A stretch of DNA of 5,830 bases from Candidatus Bathyarchaeota archaeon (GCA_003662205.1 QMXQ01000103.1:1-5830); one strand, 5' to 3'. Shown: positions 1-5,577, counted from the first letter of the stretch. Notes: generated by a model not told the origin, from the sequence alone. Program-made: numbers and translations.

Positions 1-1
1 C

Positions 2-652
2 CGCGGCGTCAAGACCCTCCTCTCCCTCGACCCCAGCGGCAAAATCTCGCCTCTGAGCCCGACCCTGATCGCGCTCGGGGACCTGGAGCCGAGTCAAACG
101 GCCGCCTCCAGCTACAGGCTGCTTGTGGACGGGGAGGCGGAAGCCGGCCAATACCCCGTGGGGGTCACCATCAGCTATCTGGACTCGCAGGGCGTTCCGA
201 AGAGCGTTGTCGAAACCCTCTCCCTCCGGGTGCAGGGCATCGTCAGCTTCCGACTCCTAAACACGCCGACGTTGACGGTGGAGCCGGGGGACGTCGCGGA
301 CCTAGAGGCGGACCTCCTGCTCGTCGGAACCGAGAGCGTCGATTTCGTCCAGGTCGACATCGTGGAGAGCGGGCCACTCCGGAGAACCCTCGACAGCTAT
401 GAGTACATCGGTCCTGTGGACCCGGACAGTCCGGTTCCCTTTGACCTCCAGTTCGCAGCCGCGGCGGATGCGGAGTCCGGGAGCTACACACTGCTGCTGA
501 ATGTGACCTACTTCGACGACCTCAACAGGCTGCAGGCGTCCACCGTCGGGCTCCCCGTCTCGGTGGTGGAAACCTCGTTGGAGGTTGAGGTTCACAGGCC
601 CTTGGGGGGCTTCTGGCTCTGGCTGCGGCGCCTTCTCGGCTTATTACCGTAG
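2..652 (+). CDS. C-terminal part of an exported β-sandwich (COG1361/S-layer-like) protein, 5' end outside the window
   Basis: The frame is open from the window edge to TAG 650-652, giving 216 visible residues. A GTG at 125 is only an internal valine, because the coding pattern continues upstream. Two related β-rich units can be seen. Each has an aromatic-bounded strand followed by Y-L/F-D: GQYPVGVTISYLD at about residues 50-62 and GSYTLLLNVTYFDD at about 160-173, some 111 residues apart. Each ends in a V-rich strand (LSLRV, LPVSVV). This matches the immunoglobulin-like/NEW3-like domains of archaeal COG1361 proteins, which often sit beside ABC permease genes; that family link is from general knowledge. 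The protein ends in a short W/L-rich tail with two arginines (FWLWLRRLLGLLP), too short for an ordinary membrane span but possibly membrane-associated. The permease gene follows with at most 9 bp between them, so it is probably the extracytoplasmic partner of that transporter. No enzyme motif is visible. Confidence 0.75.
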   Translation, partial: RGVKTLLSLDPSGKISPLSPTLIALGDLEPSQTAASSYRLLVDGEAEAGQYPVGVTISYLDSQGVPKSVVETLSLRVQGIVSFRLLNTPTLTVEPGDVADLEADLLLVGTESVDFVQVDIVESGPLRRTLDSYEYIGPVDPDSPVPFDLQFAAAADAESGSYTLLLNVTYFDDLNRLQASTVGLPVSVVETSLEVEVHRPLGGFWLWLRRLLGLLP

Positions 653-658
653 GTGATC
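652..658 (+). promoter_or_regulatory. Ribosome-binding site GGTGATC that decides the permease start
   Basis: GGTGATC at 652-658 is complementary to GATCACC near the 3' end of 16S rRNA and lies 3 nt (6 nt from its GGTG core) before GTG 662. The other candidate start, GTG 653, lies inside this site and has no comparable site of its own. The site overlaps the stop codon of the upstream gene, which fits translational coupling. Confidence 0.55.
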
Positions 659-661
659 GCA

Positions 662-1858
662 GTGAGGTTCTTGGACGTCATAACGCTGGCGGCAGAAGGG
701 GTCAAGGATAGGAAGTTCAGGTTCGCCCTCAACATTATCGGCATTCTAATAGGCGGCGCGGCCATCACCGCCTTGGTCTCCGTAACCCAAGGTATGAGCC
801 GGGAGATCAACGAGGAGCTGGAGCTGCTCGGGCCAACTTCCATCTCCGTCTCGATCAGCGGCTTCGGCGGAGGCGGCAGGCTGACGTGGCGTGATGTGGA
901 GACGATCAAGAAGATCCCTCATGTCGCCCTCGTAACGCCCGTCATCGATAGGACCGCCCTTGTAAAGATCGGAAGCCACTCGGACTATGTCCGGGTGGTC
1001 GGCGTCATCCCGGACGAATACCTCCGGGTGGTGAAGAACATCGAGGTTGAGGAGGGGCGGTTCCTGAGGCGGAGCGACGCTGTCTCTGCGGTTCTGGGAG
1101 CTAATATAGCATGCCCGCCCGGCGAGGAGGAGCCGATAGCGGAGGTCGGAGACCGGGTCATCGTGGAGGCGAACCTTGACAGCGAGGTGAGGACCATGAC
1201 CTTCAGGGTCGCCGGGGTCCTCGCCGAGGTCGGCGGCGCGATGATCACCTCTACGGATGATGTCGTCTTCATTACCCTCCGCTCGGCGCAGCAGCTGTTC
1301 GAGATGGGGAGCGAGCTGACGCGTATCGCCGTGGAGGCGGACAGCATAGAGACGGTGGACGGCGTCGTCGATGCCATCGAGGAGGCGCTGGGGGAGGATG
1401 TCGTGGTCATCTCAGCCGGCTTCGTCAGGGAGACCGTTGGCAGGGTGACGGGCACCATCGAGGCGGTCCTCGGGGGGGTCTCCGCCATATCTCTGGTGGT
1501 CGCCGGCGTCGGCATCATCAACACCATGACCATCTCCGTCATGGAGAGAACCCGGGAGATAGGAATACTGAAAGCCATCGGCGCCAAGAGCCGCGACGTG
1601 CTCCTCATGTTCCTCTCCGAGGCACTGATCACCGGCTTCCTCGGAGGCGTCATCGGCGTCCTCTTCGGCGTCGCCCTGAGCCAAGTAGTCTCGTCGATGG
1701 CCCAGATCAGCCTCAATATCACCCTCACCGCGGCACCCTCCCTCGGCGTCGGCGTCGCAGTGGTGGCGTTCTCCGTCATCACAGGCGCCGCATCCGGGCT
1801 CTACCCTGCCTGGAGAGCGGCGAACCTGAACCCCGTGGAGGCCCTGAGGTATGAGTGA
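662..1858 (+). CDS. ABC transporter permease, MacB/FtsX family
   Basis: This 398-residue membrane subunit has the standard MacB-type layout. A first transmembrane helix lies at about residues 21-44 (FALNIIGILIGGAAITALVS). An extracytoplasmic MacB-like core domain follows at about 45-260, then an FtsX domain with three helices at about 270-292, 315-345 and 360-385. The family signatures are clear: ERTREIGILKAIGA between TM2 and TM3, and the terminal GLYPAWRAANLNPVEALRYE. Such permeases pair with a LolD/MacB-type ATPase and usually move lipoproteins, peptides or envelope substrates by mechanotransmission rather than through a channel; the substrate here is unknown. The start is taken as GTG 662 because of the GGTGATC site before it; GTG 653 would add three residues. 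It abuts the exported protein gene upstream and overlaps the Yip1-like gene by 8 bp, so the three form an operon. No ATPase gene is in view, and it is presumably upstream of the window. Confidence 0.93.
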   Translation: MRFLDVITLAAEGVKDRKFRFALNIIGILIGGAAITALVSVTQGMSREINEELELLGPTSISVSISGFGGGGRLTWRDVETIKKIPHVALVTPVIDRTALVKIGSHSDYVRVVGVIPDEYLRVVKNIEVEEGRFLRRSDAVSAVLGANIACPPGEEEPIAEVGDRVIVEANLDSEVRTMTFRVAGVLAEVGGAMITSTDDVVFITLRSAQQLFEMGSELTRIAVEADSIETVDGVVDAIEEALGEDVVVISAGFVRETVGRVTGTIEAVLGGVSAISLVVAGVGIINTMTISVMERTREIGILKAIGAKSRDVLLMFLSEALITGFLGGVIGVLFGVALSQVVSSMAQISLNITLTAAPSLGVGVAVVAFSVITGAASGLYPAWRAANLNPVEALRYE

Positions 1859-2531
1859 AGGGAAAAACGGTTTCCTCAGCCAGATCTGGTGGTGCATAAC
1901 CTCCCCCAGAAAGGCGTTCGAGTCCATCCGGGGGGAAGACCTCTGGAAGGGGGTGATTCTCATCCTCCTGCTAGCATCCCTCTCGGCGTGGGCCGGCCTC
2001 GGCTATGCCTCGAAGCTAGACATTAAGCCTCCTGAGCTTTCCAGGTCGAGCAGATTCATGCGGCCTGGAGGTGCGATCGATGTGGAGGTGTTTAGGAGGA
2101 ATGTCATGACCTTCTACGCGCTGCGCGAGGGCCTTAGGGTCACCGCCGGCTGGTTGATCTCCTCGGTGCTCCTCCACCTGTTCGCGTCGCTCCTCGCGGG
2201 AAATGGGAGTCTGAGGAGAACGTTTGCACTCACAGGGTTCGCCTCTATCCCTCTCCTCTTCCAGCAGATCCTCAGGCTCCTCGACGCATACTCCATCCCG
2301 CGAGGGGAGGTCTCCAGCCTCATCGCGGCCCGGGTGCTCGGCCTGTCCCTCGCCATGCGCCTCCTGAGCGGCCTGATCGCCGTCTTCACGATCTTCGGGC
2401 TCTGGACGTTCGCTCTGACCGTCGTGACCGTCTCCATCAACTACAAGAGCTCCAGGACCAGGGCGGCGGCCGCGACGGCTGCTGCATACCTGCTCTTCAT
2501 CGCGGTGCGCCTCTTCCTGCCCCTCCTGTGA
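1851..2531 (+). CDS. Yip1-family integral membrane protein
   Basis: This 226-residue protein has an N-terminal signature typical of prokaryotic Yip1-domain proteins, with a tryptophan pair followed by SPRKAFESI (about residues 13-26), then five predicted membrane helices at about 33-53, 97-117, 126-145, 172-195 and 205-226. The loop at about 54-95 is hydrophilic and basic. The biochemical role of archaeal Yip1 proteins is not established. Eukaryotic relatives act in membrane trafficking, but that function should not be transferred. ATG 1851 overlaps the permease stop (ATGAGTGA, 8 bp) and is preceded by GGAGG at 1837-1841 with 9-nt spacing, so it is very likely translated from the same transcript. 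Co-occurrence with the permease and the exported protein suggests an accessory membrane component of that module. Its TGA stop directly touches the stop codon of the convergent gene. Confidence 0.8.
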   Translation: MSEGKNGFLSQIWWCITSPRKAFESIRGEDLWKGVILILLLASLSAWAGLGYASKLDIKPPELSRSSRFMRPGGAIDVEVFRRNVMTFYALREGLRVTAGWLISSVLLHLFASLLAGNGSLRRTFALTGFASIPLLFQQILRLLDAYSIPRGEVSSLIAARVLGLSLAMRLLSGLIAVFTIFGLWTFALTVVTVSINYKSSRTRAAAATAAAYLLFIAVRLFLPLL

Positions 2532-2990
2532 TCACGTCTGCAGGTAGGAGAAGCCCTTCTCCTGCATCTTCTCCGCCCATTTTTCAGGGCCCATCTCCTT
2601 GATCTCCTCAAGCACGGCTCTCCGAGTCGGATCCCCCTTCACGTGCTCCAGTATCTTCTCGCACTCCTGCACGTCGGGGCACTCGGCACATGTTTTATAC
2701 CCCCTCTGCTGGGCGCACCGCCGCACCTTGCAGCCGGGATCTCCCCCGCCCGCGTAGCAGCCCGGGCAGTCGCCGAAAAGATTGACCAGCCCCGTCAAGA
2801 CCTGCTCGAACTCGCCGTAGTGCTTGAAGGACGGCTCCCATTCAGCGAGTTCAGGCATGATCTTGTCGAACCCGTAGGCGCCCATCACCTTCCTGAGGTT
2901 TTGAACCGCCTCCTTGATCTTCCCCTGCCGTATGCCGCAAGCGTTGCAGTACAGGCCGCAGTAGCCAACGAAATCCGCCGGTTCAGACAC
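2532..2990 (-). CDS. DUF3795-type cysteine-rich protein
   Basis: The 152-residue protein begins with the pattern YCGLYCNACGI (residues 10-20), a hallmark of DUF3795 proteins common in archaea and anaerobic bacteria. Ten cysteines are spaced as if to bind metal or an iron-sulfur cluster: C11, C15, C18, C75-P-G-C78, C87, C92, C101-A-E-C104 and C110. The tail is helical and charged (VLEEIKEMGPEKWAEKM). No catalytic motif is known for the family, so the function stays open; metal binding is an inference from the cysteines. The frame extends upstream to an ATG at 3065, but that extension would cross the TATA box at 3027-3034. GTG 2990 is preferred: it has AGGTGAG at 2994-3000 three nt upstream and starts right before the conserved domain. 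The gene is transcribed divergently from the tautomerase and converges on the Yip1-like gene with no gap. Confidence 0.82.
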   Translation of the reverse strand: MSEPADFVGYCGLYCNACGIRQGKIKEAVQNLRKVMGAYGFDKIMPELAEWEPSFKHYGEFEQVLTGLVNLFGDCPGCYAGGGDPGCKVRRCAQQRGYKTCAECPDVQECEKILEHVKGDPTRRAVLEEIKEMGPEKWAEKMQEKGFSYLQT

Positions 2991-3026
2991 TTTCTCACCT
3001 TCAATAATATACAGTGAAAAGTTAAC

Positions 3027-3034
3027 GTATATAA
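3027..3034 (-). promoter_or_regulatory. Archaeal TATA box for the DUF3795 gene
   Basis: On the minus strand the sequence reads CTTATATACG, close to the archaeal TATA consensus, in an A/T-rich patch of a GC-rich region. Initiation about 25 nt downstream would fall near 3005, giving a leader of about 15 nt that carries AGGTGAG before GTG 2990. The box therefore supports the short start. Confidence 0.65.
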
Positions 3035-3087
3035 GGATCCAAGGCGGCTCCACAACGTTTTTCAAAGCTGTCGCCTTAGTCCTATTC

Positions 3088-3149
3088 GGCGGGCGATGAC
3101 GTTCATGCCCCTCTGACCTGTGATGAGGATCTTGAGTTTTGAGCCCGCC
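3088..3149 (+). ncRNA. Candidate archaeal C/D-box guide sRNA
   Basis: In the gap between two divergent genes the box order and spacing of a dual-guide C/D sRNA can be read. A C-like box GCGATGA is at 3093-3099, followed by 13 nt, a D' box CTGA at 3113-3116, 3 nt, a consensus C' box GTGATGA at 3120-3126, 12 nt, and a D-like box TTGA at 3139-3142. The whole is bracketed by a perfect 7-bp inverted repeat, GGCGGGC 3088-3094 and GCCCGCC 3143-3149, which would form the terminal stem. Archaeal C/D RNAs of about 50-65 nt with guides of about 12 nt direct 2'-O-methylation of rRNA or tRNA with L7Ae, Nop5 and fibrillarin (established). The two outer boxes each differ from consensus by one base, and in known RNAs these are usually the stricter pair. 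No clear promoter precedes it, and I could not recognise a target for either guide. The stem may instead be an ordinary hairpin. Confidence 0.35.
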
Positions 3150-3162
3150 TCTCCCCTGGAAA

Positions 3163-3172
3163 GCTTCTTATC
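3163..3172 (+). promoter_or_regulatory. Possible TATA box for the tautomerase gene
   Basis: GCTTCTTATC preceded by purines (GGAAA) resembles a TATA/BRE element. Initiation about 25 nt on, near 3190-3195, would place both ATG 3203 and ATG 3234 on the transcript. A second A/T patch, CTTATT at 3184-3189, could instead start transcription near 3210 and leave only ATG 3234. The two cannot be separated from sequence alone. Confidence 0.35.
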
Positions 3173-3202
3173 GTCTGGAGCCGCTTATTCCGCGGTGTCT
3201 GT

Positions 3203-3244
3203 ATGCCCCTTGTTGAGATACAATTCAAAACGGATGCCACTTAA
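3203..3244 (+). other. Short upstream ORF resembling a tautomerase N-terminus
   Basis: ATG 3203 opens a 13-codon frame, MPLVEIQFKTDAT, ending at TAA 3242-3244. It has GGTG at 3194-3197, five nt upstream. MPLVEI is a textbook beginning for 4-oxalocrotonate tautomerase proteins, yet this frame stops and the actual enzyme continues from ATG 3234 in another frame. The TAA lies 8 nt past the first base of the second ATG, so termination and re-initiation are possible. It may be a leader peptide or a remnant of a duplicated gene start. Confidence 0.4.
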
Positions 3245-3251
3245 TTACATA
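3203..3251 (+). repeat. Imperfect tandem duplication at the tautomerase start (31-nt offset)
   Basis: The 18-nt stretches beginning at 3203 and 3234 match at 13 of 18 positions, with identical ATGCC, CTT and ATA blocks. Both encode M-P-L-x-x-I. The 31-nt offset is not a multiple of three, so the two copies are in different frames. Confidence 0.4.
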
Positions 3252-3413
3252 AAGTGGTGGAAGGGCAGGGACAACGCGACCAAGGCGAAGACCATCGAGC
3301 TGGTGACGAAGGCGATCTGCGAGGCGTGCGGGTGCCCGCCCGAGGCGGTTACGGTGATCATCCAGGACATCGACAAGGCCTCGTGGGGCAGGGGCGGAAA
3401 GCCCTACGCCTAG
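3234..3413 (+). CDS. 4-oxalocrotonate tautomerase-like protein
   Basis: The 59-residue product has the compact β-α-β tautomerase layout. Numbering from the proline exposed after Met removal, Pro1 would be the catalytic base. Arg11 (KGRDNA) sits where the substrate-binding arginine of 4-OT lies. The motif VIIQDIDKASWGRGGK contains Trp50 in the position of the usual aromatic residue and the GxGG turn. Position 39, arginine in canonical 4-OT, is Thr, as some family members also lack it, so the physiological substrate is probably not 4-oxalocrotonate. Unusually, three cysteines cluster at 28, 31 and 33 (CEACGC). The enzyme would normally work as a small hexamer or a related oligomer in the cytoplasm. 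ATG 3234 is chosen because Pro must follow Met; the open frame runs back to 3120 but shows no family similarity there. There is no evident ribosome-binding site before 3234, whereas one precedes the out-of-frame ATG 3203. Confidence 0.82.
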   Translation: MPLNYIKWWKGRDNATKAKTIELVTKAICEACGCPPEAVTVIIQDIDKASWGRGGKPYA

Positions 3414-3426
3414 CCCCACCTCCATT

Positions 3427-3435
3427 TTTTATATC
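3427..3435 (+). promoter_or_regulatory. TATA box and downstream ribosome-binding site of the EamA gene
   Basis: TTTTATATC lies in a T-rich run just after the tautomerase stop. Transcription would start near 3450-3457. GGAGGT at 3455-3460 then precedes TTG 3468 with 7-nt spacing. The transporter thus has its own promoter and a very short leader. Confidence 0.6.
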
Positions 3436-3467
3436 TTTCACGTCGAGTTATCGCGGAGGTCTCGCTC

Positions 3468-3884
3468 TTGCACTGGCTGATCTGGGTCTTGATCTCACTC
3501 GTCTTCTACAGCTTCATGCCCCCCCTGGTGAAGACGGCGATGAAGGAGATACCGGCGTACGTCGCGGTCACCGTCACCAACGCCATCCTCTGCTCCCTGG
3601 CCTTCGTCGTGGCCAAGGCCCAGGGATACAACTTCTTGGATCACCTCTCCCTGGATCGCCCCTCGCTGATGCTCTACGCCGCGGGGGCGGTGCTGGCCGT
3701 CGCCATCATCTCCTACTACAAGGCCCTTGAGCTCGGCCCCATCTCCTCCGTCGTCCCCATCTACGGGATGAACATCGCCCTCTCAAGCATCATAGGGTTC
3801 CTCGTGATGGGCGAGAGGCTGACGCCGGCGAAAGGCGCCGGACTCCTCTTCGCCCTCCTCGCTATAATCCTCCTCTCAAGATAG
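3468..3884 (+). CDS. Half-size EamA/DMT-superfamily membrane transporter
   Basis: The 138-residue protein contains a single EamA repeat with about five membrane helices (about 3-22, 30-50, 66-86, 91-113 and 121-137). The family-typical stretch YYKALELGPISSVVPIYG leads into helix 4, and MGERLTPAKGAGLLFALLAIILL forms the end, with Glu116 in the conserved GERLT motif. Most EamA proteins carry two such repeats (about 280-300 residues). Single-repeat members are known and are thought to work as dimers, like EmrE-type small transporters. The substrate (metabolite, amino acid or drug efflux) cannot be told from sequence. The start is TTG 3468: a GGAGGT site lies 7 nt upstream and the first helix begins right after it. 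It ends 15 bp before the convergent lysS stop. Confidence 0.85.
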   Translation: MHWLIWVLISLVFYSFMPPLVKTAMKEIPAYVAVTVTNAILCSLAFVVAKAQGYNFLDHLSLDRPSLMLYAAGAVLAVAIISYYKALELGPISSVVPIYGMNIALSSIIGFLVMGERLTPAKGAGLLFALLAIILLSR

Positions 3885-3899
3885 CTCCATTCATCGGGG

Positions 3900-4166
3900 C
3901 TACCGGCCGCTCACAGTCTTCTCCAGCTCCCTTATGACGCTCTCCTTCCCCATCGCGACGACGTAGGGGCCGAACCGCGGCCCCTGCGGCCTCCCGAGCA
4001 GGATCTGATAGAGGACGCGGAACAGCTTCCCGGGCCGCATCCCCGCCGCCCGGGCCACGTCGAAGACGGCGCTCTGGAACTCGTCCTCGCCTTCGGCGGC
4101 TCTGAGGGCGTCCATGAGGGCTTTGACCGCCTCCGCCTCCTGCGGGGTGAGGGTGACCGCCTTCAC
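3900..4166 (-). CDS. lysS: Class I lysyl-tRNA synthetase, C-terminal part (out of frame with the catalytic part)
   Basis: This frame encodes the C-terminal helical, anticodon-recognition region of class I LysRS. The family-like pattern is AGMRPGKLFRVLYQILLGR (about 4067-4011) followed by GPRFGPYVVAMGKE and a closing helix. Similarity to the family extends upstream to about 4190 (VRDFGETSV), where it should join residue W443 of the other frame. Adding one G at the CC of 4190-4191 (plus strand) makes NW-V-RDFGE continuous and gives 539 residues in all. If it is translated separately, GTG 4166 is the likely start: it forms a GTGA overlap with the stop of the upstream frame and has GGTGAG six nt before it, giving 88 residues. 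A sequencing or assembly deletion is the simplest explanation; a true split gene or a recoding event is possible. Confidence 0.8.
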   Translation of the reverse strand: MKAVTLTPQEAEAVKALMDALRAAEGEDEFQSAVFDVARAAGMRPGKLFRVLYQILLGRPQGPRFGPYVVAMGKESVIRELEKTVSGR

Positions 4167-5518
4167 GCTAGTCTCACCGAAGTCCCTGACCAGTTCAGCG
4201 CGTACCTGATGCGGTCCTCCAGCCCCCGATCCCCCTGATCCAGGTAGCCGTAGTCCCGCAGCTTCTCCCTGATGAACCTGGCCTCGGCCCCCTTCGGCGC
4301 CACCATGGCGAGGTTTGTCATCAGGTTGTAGGGGATGTGGACGCTCGGCTCCTCCGGCGGCTTCAGCATCCAGCAGTACTCGTAGAGGCCGGAGAGCTTG
4401 GCCCGCTCCTTCGGGTCCTTCACCTTCACCCTGCCGAAGTAGACGTCCTCGAGGTCGTCGAGCTCGTCCATGTGGGGGGGGATGTCCTCGACGGAGCCGC
4501 TCTTGGCGCCCACGAACCGCTTGAAAATCAGCAGGTTGAGGGACTGGGGCGAGCCGTACCTGAACCAGACCTGGGGGGTGAAGACGTTGCCCGCGGACTT
4601 TGAGATCTTCTTGCCGCCCCGGTCGAGGAACATCTCGTACTGGACGTGCATGGGGGGCTCGTAGCCGAGGATCTCCCTGCATATGCGGTCGTTCACCCTG
4701 ACGGAGTCGGCGATGTCCTTCCCGTAGGCCTCGAAGCGGATGTCCAGCGCCCTCCACCTGGCGGCGAACTCCACCTTCCAGCTCAGCTTCCCCTTGCCTG
4801 CGAGGACGTCGACCTCCCCCTCGTAGCCGCACCCCTCGAGCCACCTGCCTTTCACCTCCATCCCCGCGCAGCGGTAGAGCACCTTGTGCTCCTCGGGGAG
4901 ATACTTGTACGCATGGGTGGTGTAGATGCGGCCGCAGCTCTCGCAGACCGGGAAGTAGGGGAGGGCTTCGAGGTACTTCTCCTGTCCGATCTCCTCCTTG
5001 ATGATCTCGCCGACCCTCTCGGCGTTCTCCATGAGGGCGAGGATCTCGTCGTTTAGGACGCCCTCCTCGTAGACCTTAGCCCCCGACTTGAAGGTGTACT
5101 CGGCGCCGCAGGTGTCGAGGGCGTCGAGGAGGAGCGAGGTCATGTGGGCGCCGAAGCTCTCGTGGCAGTCCCCCATGGGGTCAGGTATGTCGGAGACGGG
5201 GTAGCCGAGCCACCGCTCCAGATCCTTGGGCAGCCCCGCGGGGACCTTCCTGAGGCCGTCCTTGTCGTCGGAGAAGGCGATCAACTCCGAGTTGTAACCC
5301 TGGACCTGGACGCCCATCGCGACCGCGTAGTTCCTGAGGGCGTCGCCGAGGCTCCCGATGTGGGGGAACCCGGAGGCCCCGAGGCCGCTCTCCGTCCTTA
5401 TCAGGTCGAGGCTCCGCCCCAGACGCCTCTCCCGCTCTATCAGCTCTTTGGCTGCTTTGTCGTACCAGGTGCCGCGCCCGATGATCTCCGGAGGCAGGTT
5501 ATGCCGAACACCGCTCAT
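4163..5518 (-). CDS. lysS: Lysyl-tRNA synthetase, class I (archaeal type), catalytic part
   Basis: This is the ATP-dependent enzyme that charges tRNA-Lys. The Rossmann-fold signatures are present: a HIGH-type motif PHIGS at residues 52-56 and a KMSKS-type loop KISKS at 304-308 (GGKKISKSAGNVF). Class I LysRS hallmarks include FSDDKDGLRKVP (82-93), IPDPMG (111-116), ESFGAHM (120-126) and WKVEFAARW (247-255). C192-x2-C195 with C217 and C230 may bind zinc. Several positions look divergent from the commoner forms recalled for the family: HIGS for HIGN, KISKS for KMSKS, and GKDIA for GKDHA. The frame runs 451 residues from ATG 5518, but the last eight (SGTSVRLA) are not family-like. Homology leaves this frame after W443 and continues in the neighbouring frame, so the C-terminal domain of about 96 residues is missing here. 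A weak TATA box lies upstream and alba lies behind it on the same strand. The gene converges on the EamA gene. Confidence 0.93.
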   Translation of the reverse strand: MSGVRHNLPPEIIGRGTWYDKAAKELIERERRLGRSLDLIRTESGLGASGFPHIGSLGDALRNYAVAMGVQVQGYNSELIAFSDDKDGLRKVPAGLPKDLERWLGYPVSDIPDPMGDCHESFGAHMTSLLLDALDTCGAEYTFKSGAKVYEEGVLNDEILALMENAERVGEIIKEEIGQEKYLEALPYFPVCESCGRIYTTHAYKYLPEEHKVLYRCAGMEVKGRWLEGCGYEGEVDVLAGKGKLSWKVEFAARWRALDIRFEAYGKDIADSVRVNDRICREILGYEPPMHVQYEMFLDRGGKKISKSAGNVFTPQVWFRYGSPQSLNLLIFKRFVGAKSGSVEDIPPHMDELDDLEDVYFGRVKVKDPKERAKLSGLYEYCWMLKPPEEPSVHIPYNLMTNLAMVAPKGAEARFIREKLRDYGYLDQGDRGLEDRIRYALNWSGTSVRLA

Positions 5519-5569
5519 TTCCGGCTCTCAACCTTTTGAACAGCATTTTATTGACGTGGTCCTCTATTT

Positions 5570-5577
5570 CAATATAC
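5570..5577 (-). promoter_or_regulatory. Possible TATA box for lysS
   Basis: On the minus strand the sequence reads GTATATTG within an A/T-rich stretch. Initiation about 25 nt downstream, near 5548, gives a leader of about 30 nt. Only a weak ribosome-binding match (AGGTTGAG) precedes ATG 5518. Confidence 0.4.

Noticed and set aside
985..1782. 265-codon open frame on the minus strand inside the permease gene
   Set aside because: It is antisense to a clear MacB/FtsX gene, its product is a Thr/Ser/Met/Arg-rich sequence without a fold signature, and it is explained by G/C-ending codons of the plus strand.
2991..3065. N-terminal extension of the DUF3795 gene to ATG 3065
   Set aside because: The extension overlaps a strong TATA box and is not part of the conserved domain; GTG 2990 has its own ribosome-binding site.
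3120..3233. N-terminal extension of the tautomerase to 3120
   Set aside because: The catalytic proline must follow the initiator Met, which holds only at 3234; the upstream residues have no family similarity and overlap promoter-like sequence.
3203..3413. Tautomerase read as one gene with a frameshift between 3203 and 3234
   Set aside because: Joining the frames would give MPLVEIQFK followed by a second MPLNYIKWW, about ten residues too many before Arg11; a duplicated start explains the pattern better.
3254..3730. 158-codon plus-strand frame spanning the tautomerase and EamA genes
   Set aside because: It crosses a promoter and two well-supported genes in another frame and has a low-complexity Gly/Arg/Leu composition.
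4191..4844. Upstream portion of the 314-codon minus frame that ends at 3900
   Set aside because: Only the part downstream of about 4190 resembles LysRS. The upstream part is an Arg/Gly-rich shadow of the lysS catalytic frame.
4646..5539. Plus-strand frames opposite lysS (136 and 131 codons)
   Set aside because: Both are mirror frames of lysS codons with Val/Leu/Glu/Ala-rich composition, without a promoter or recognisable domain.
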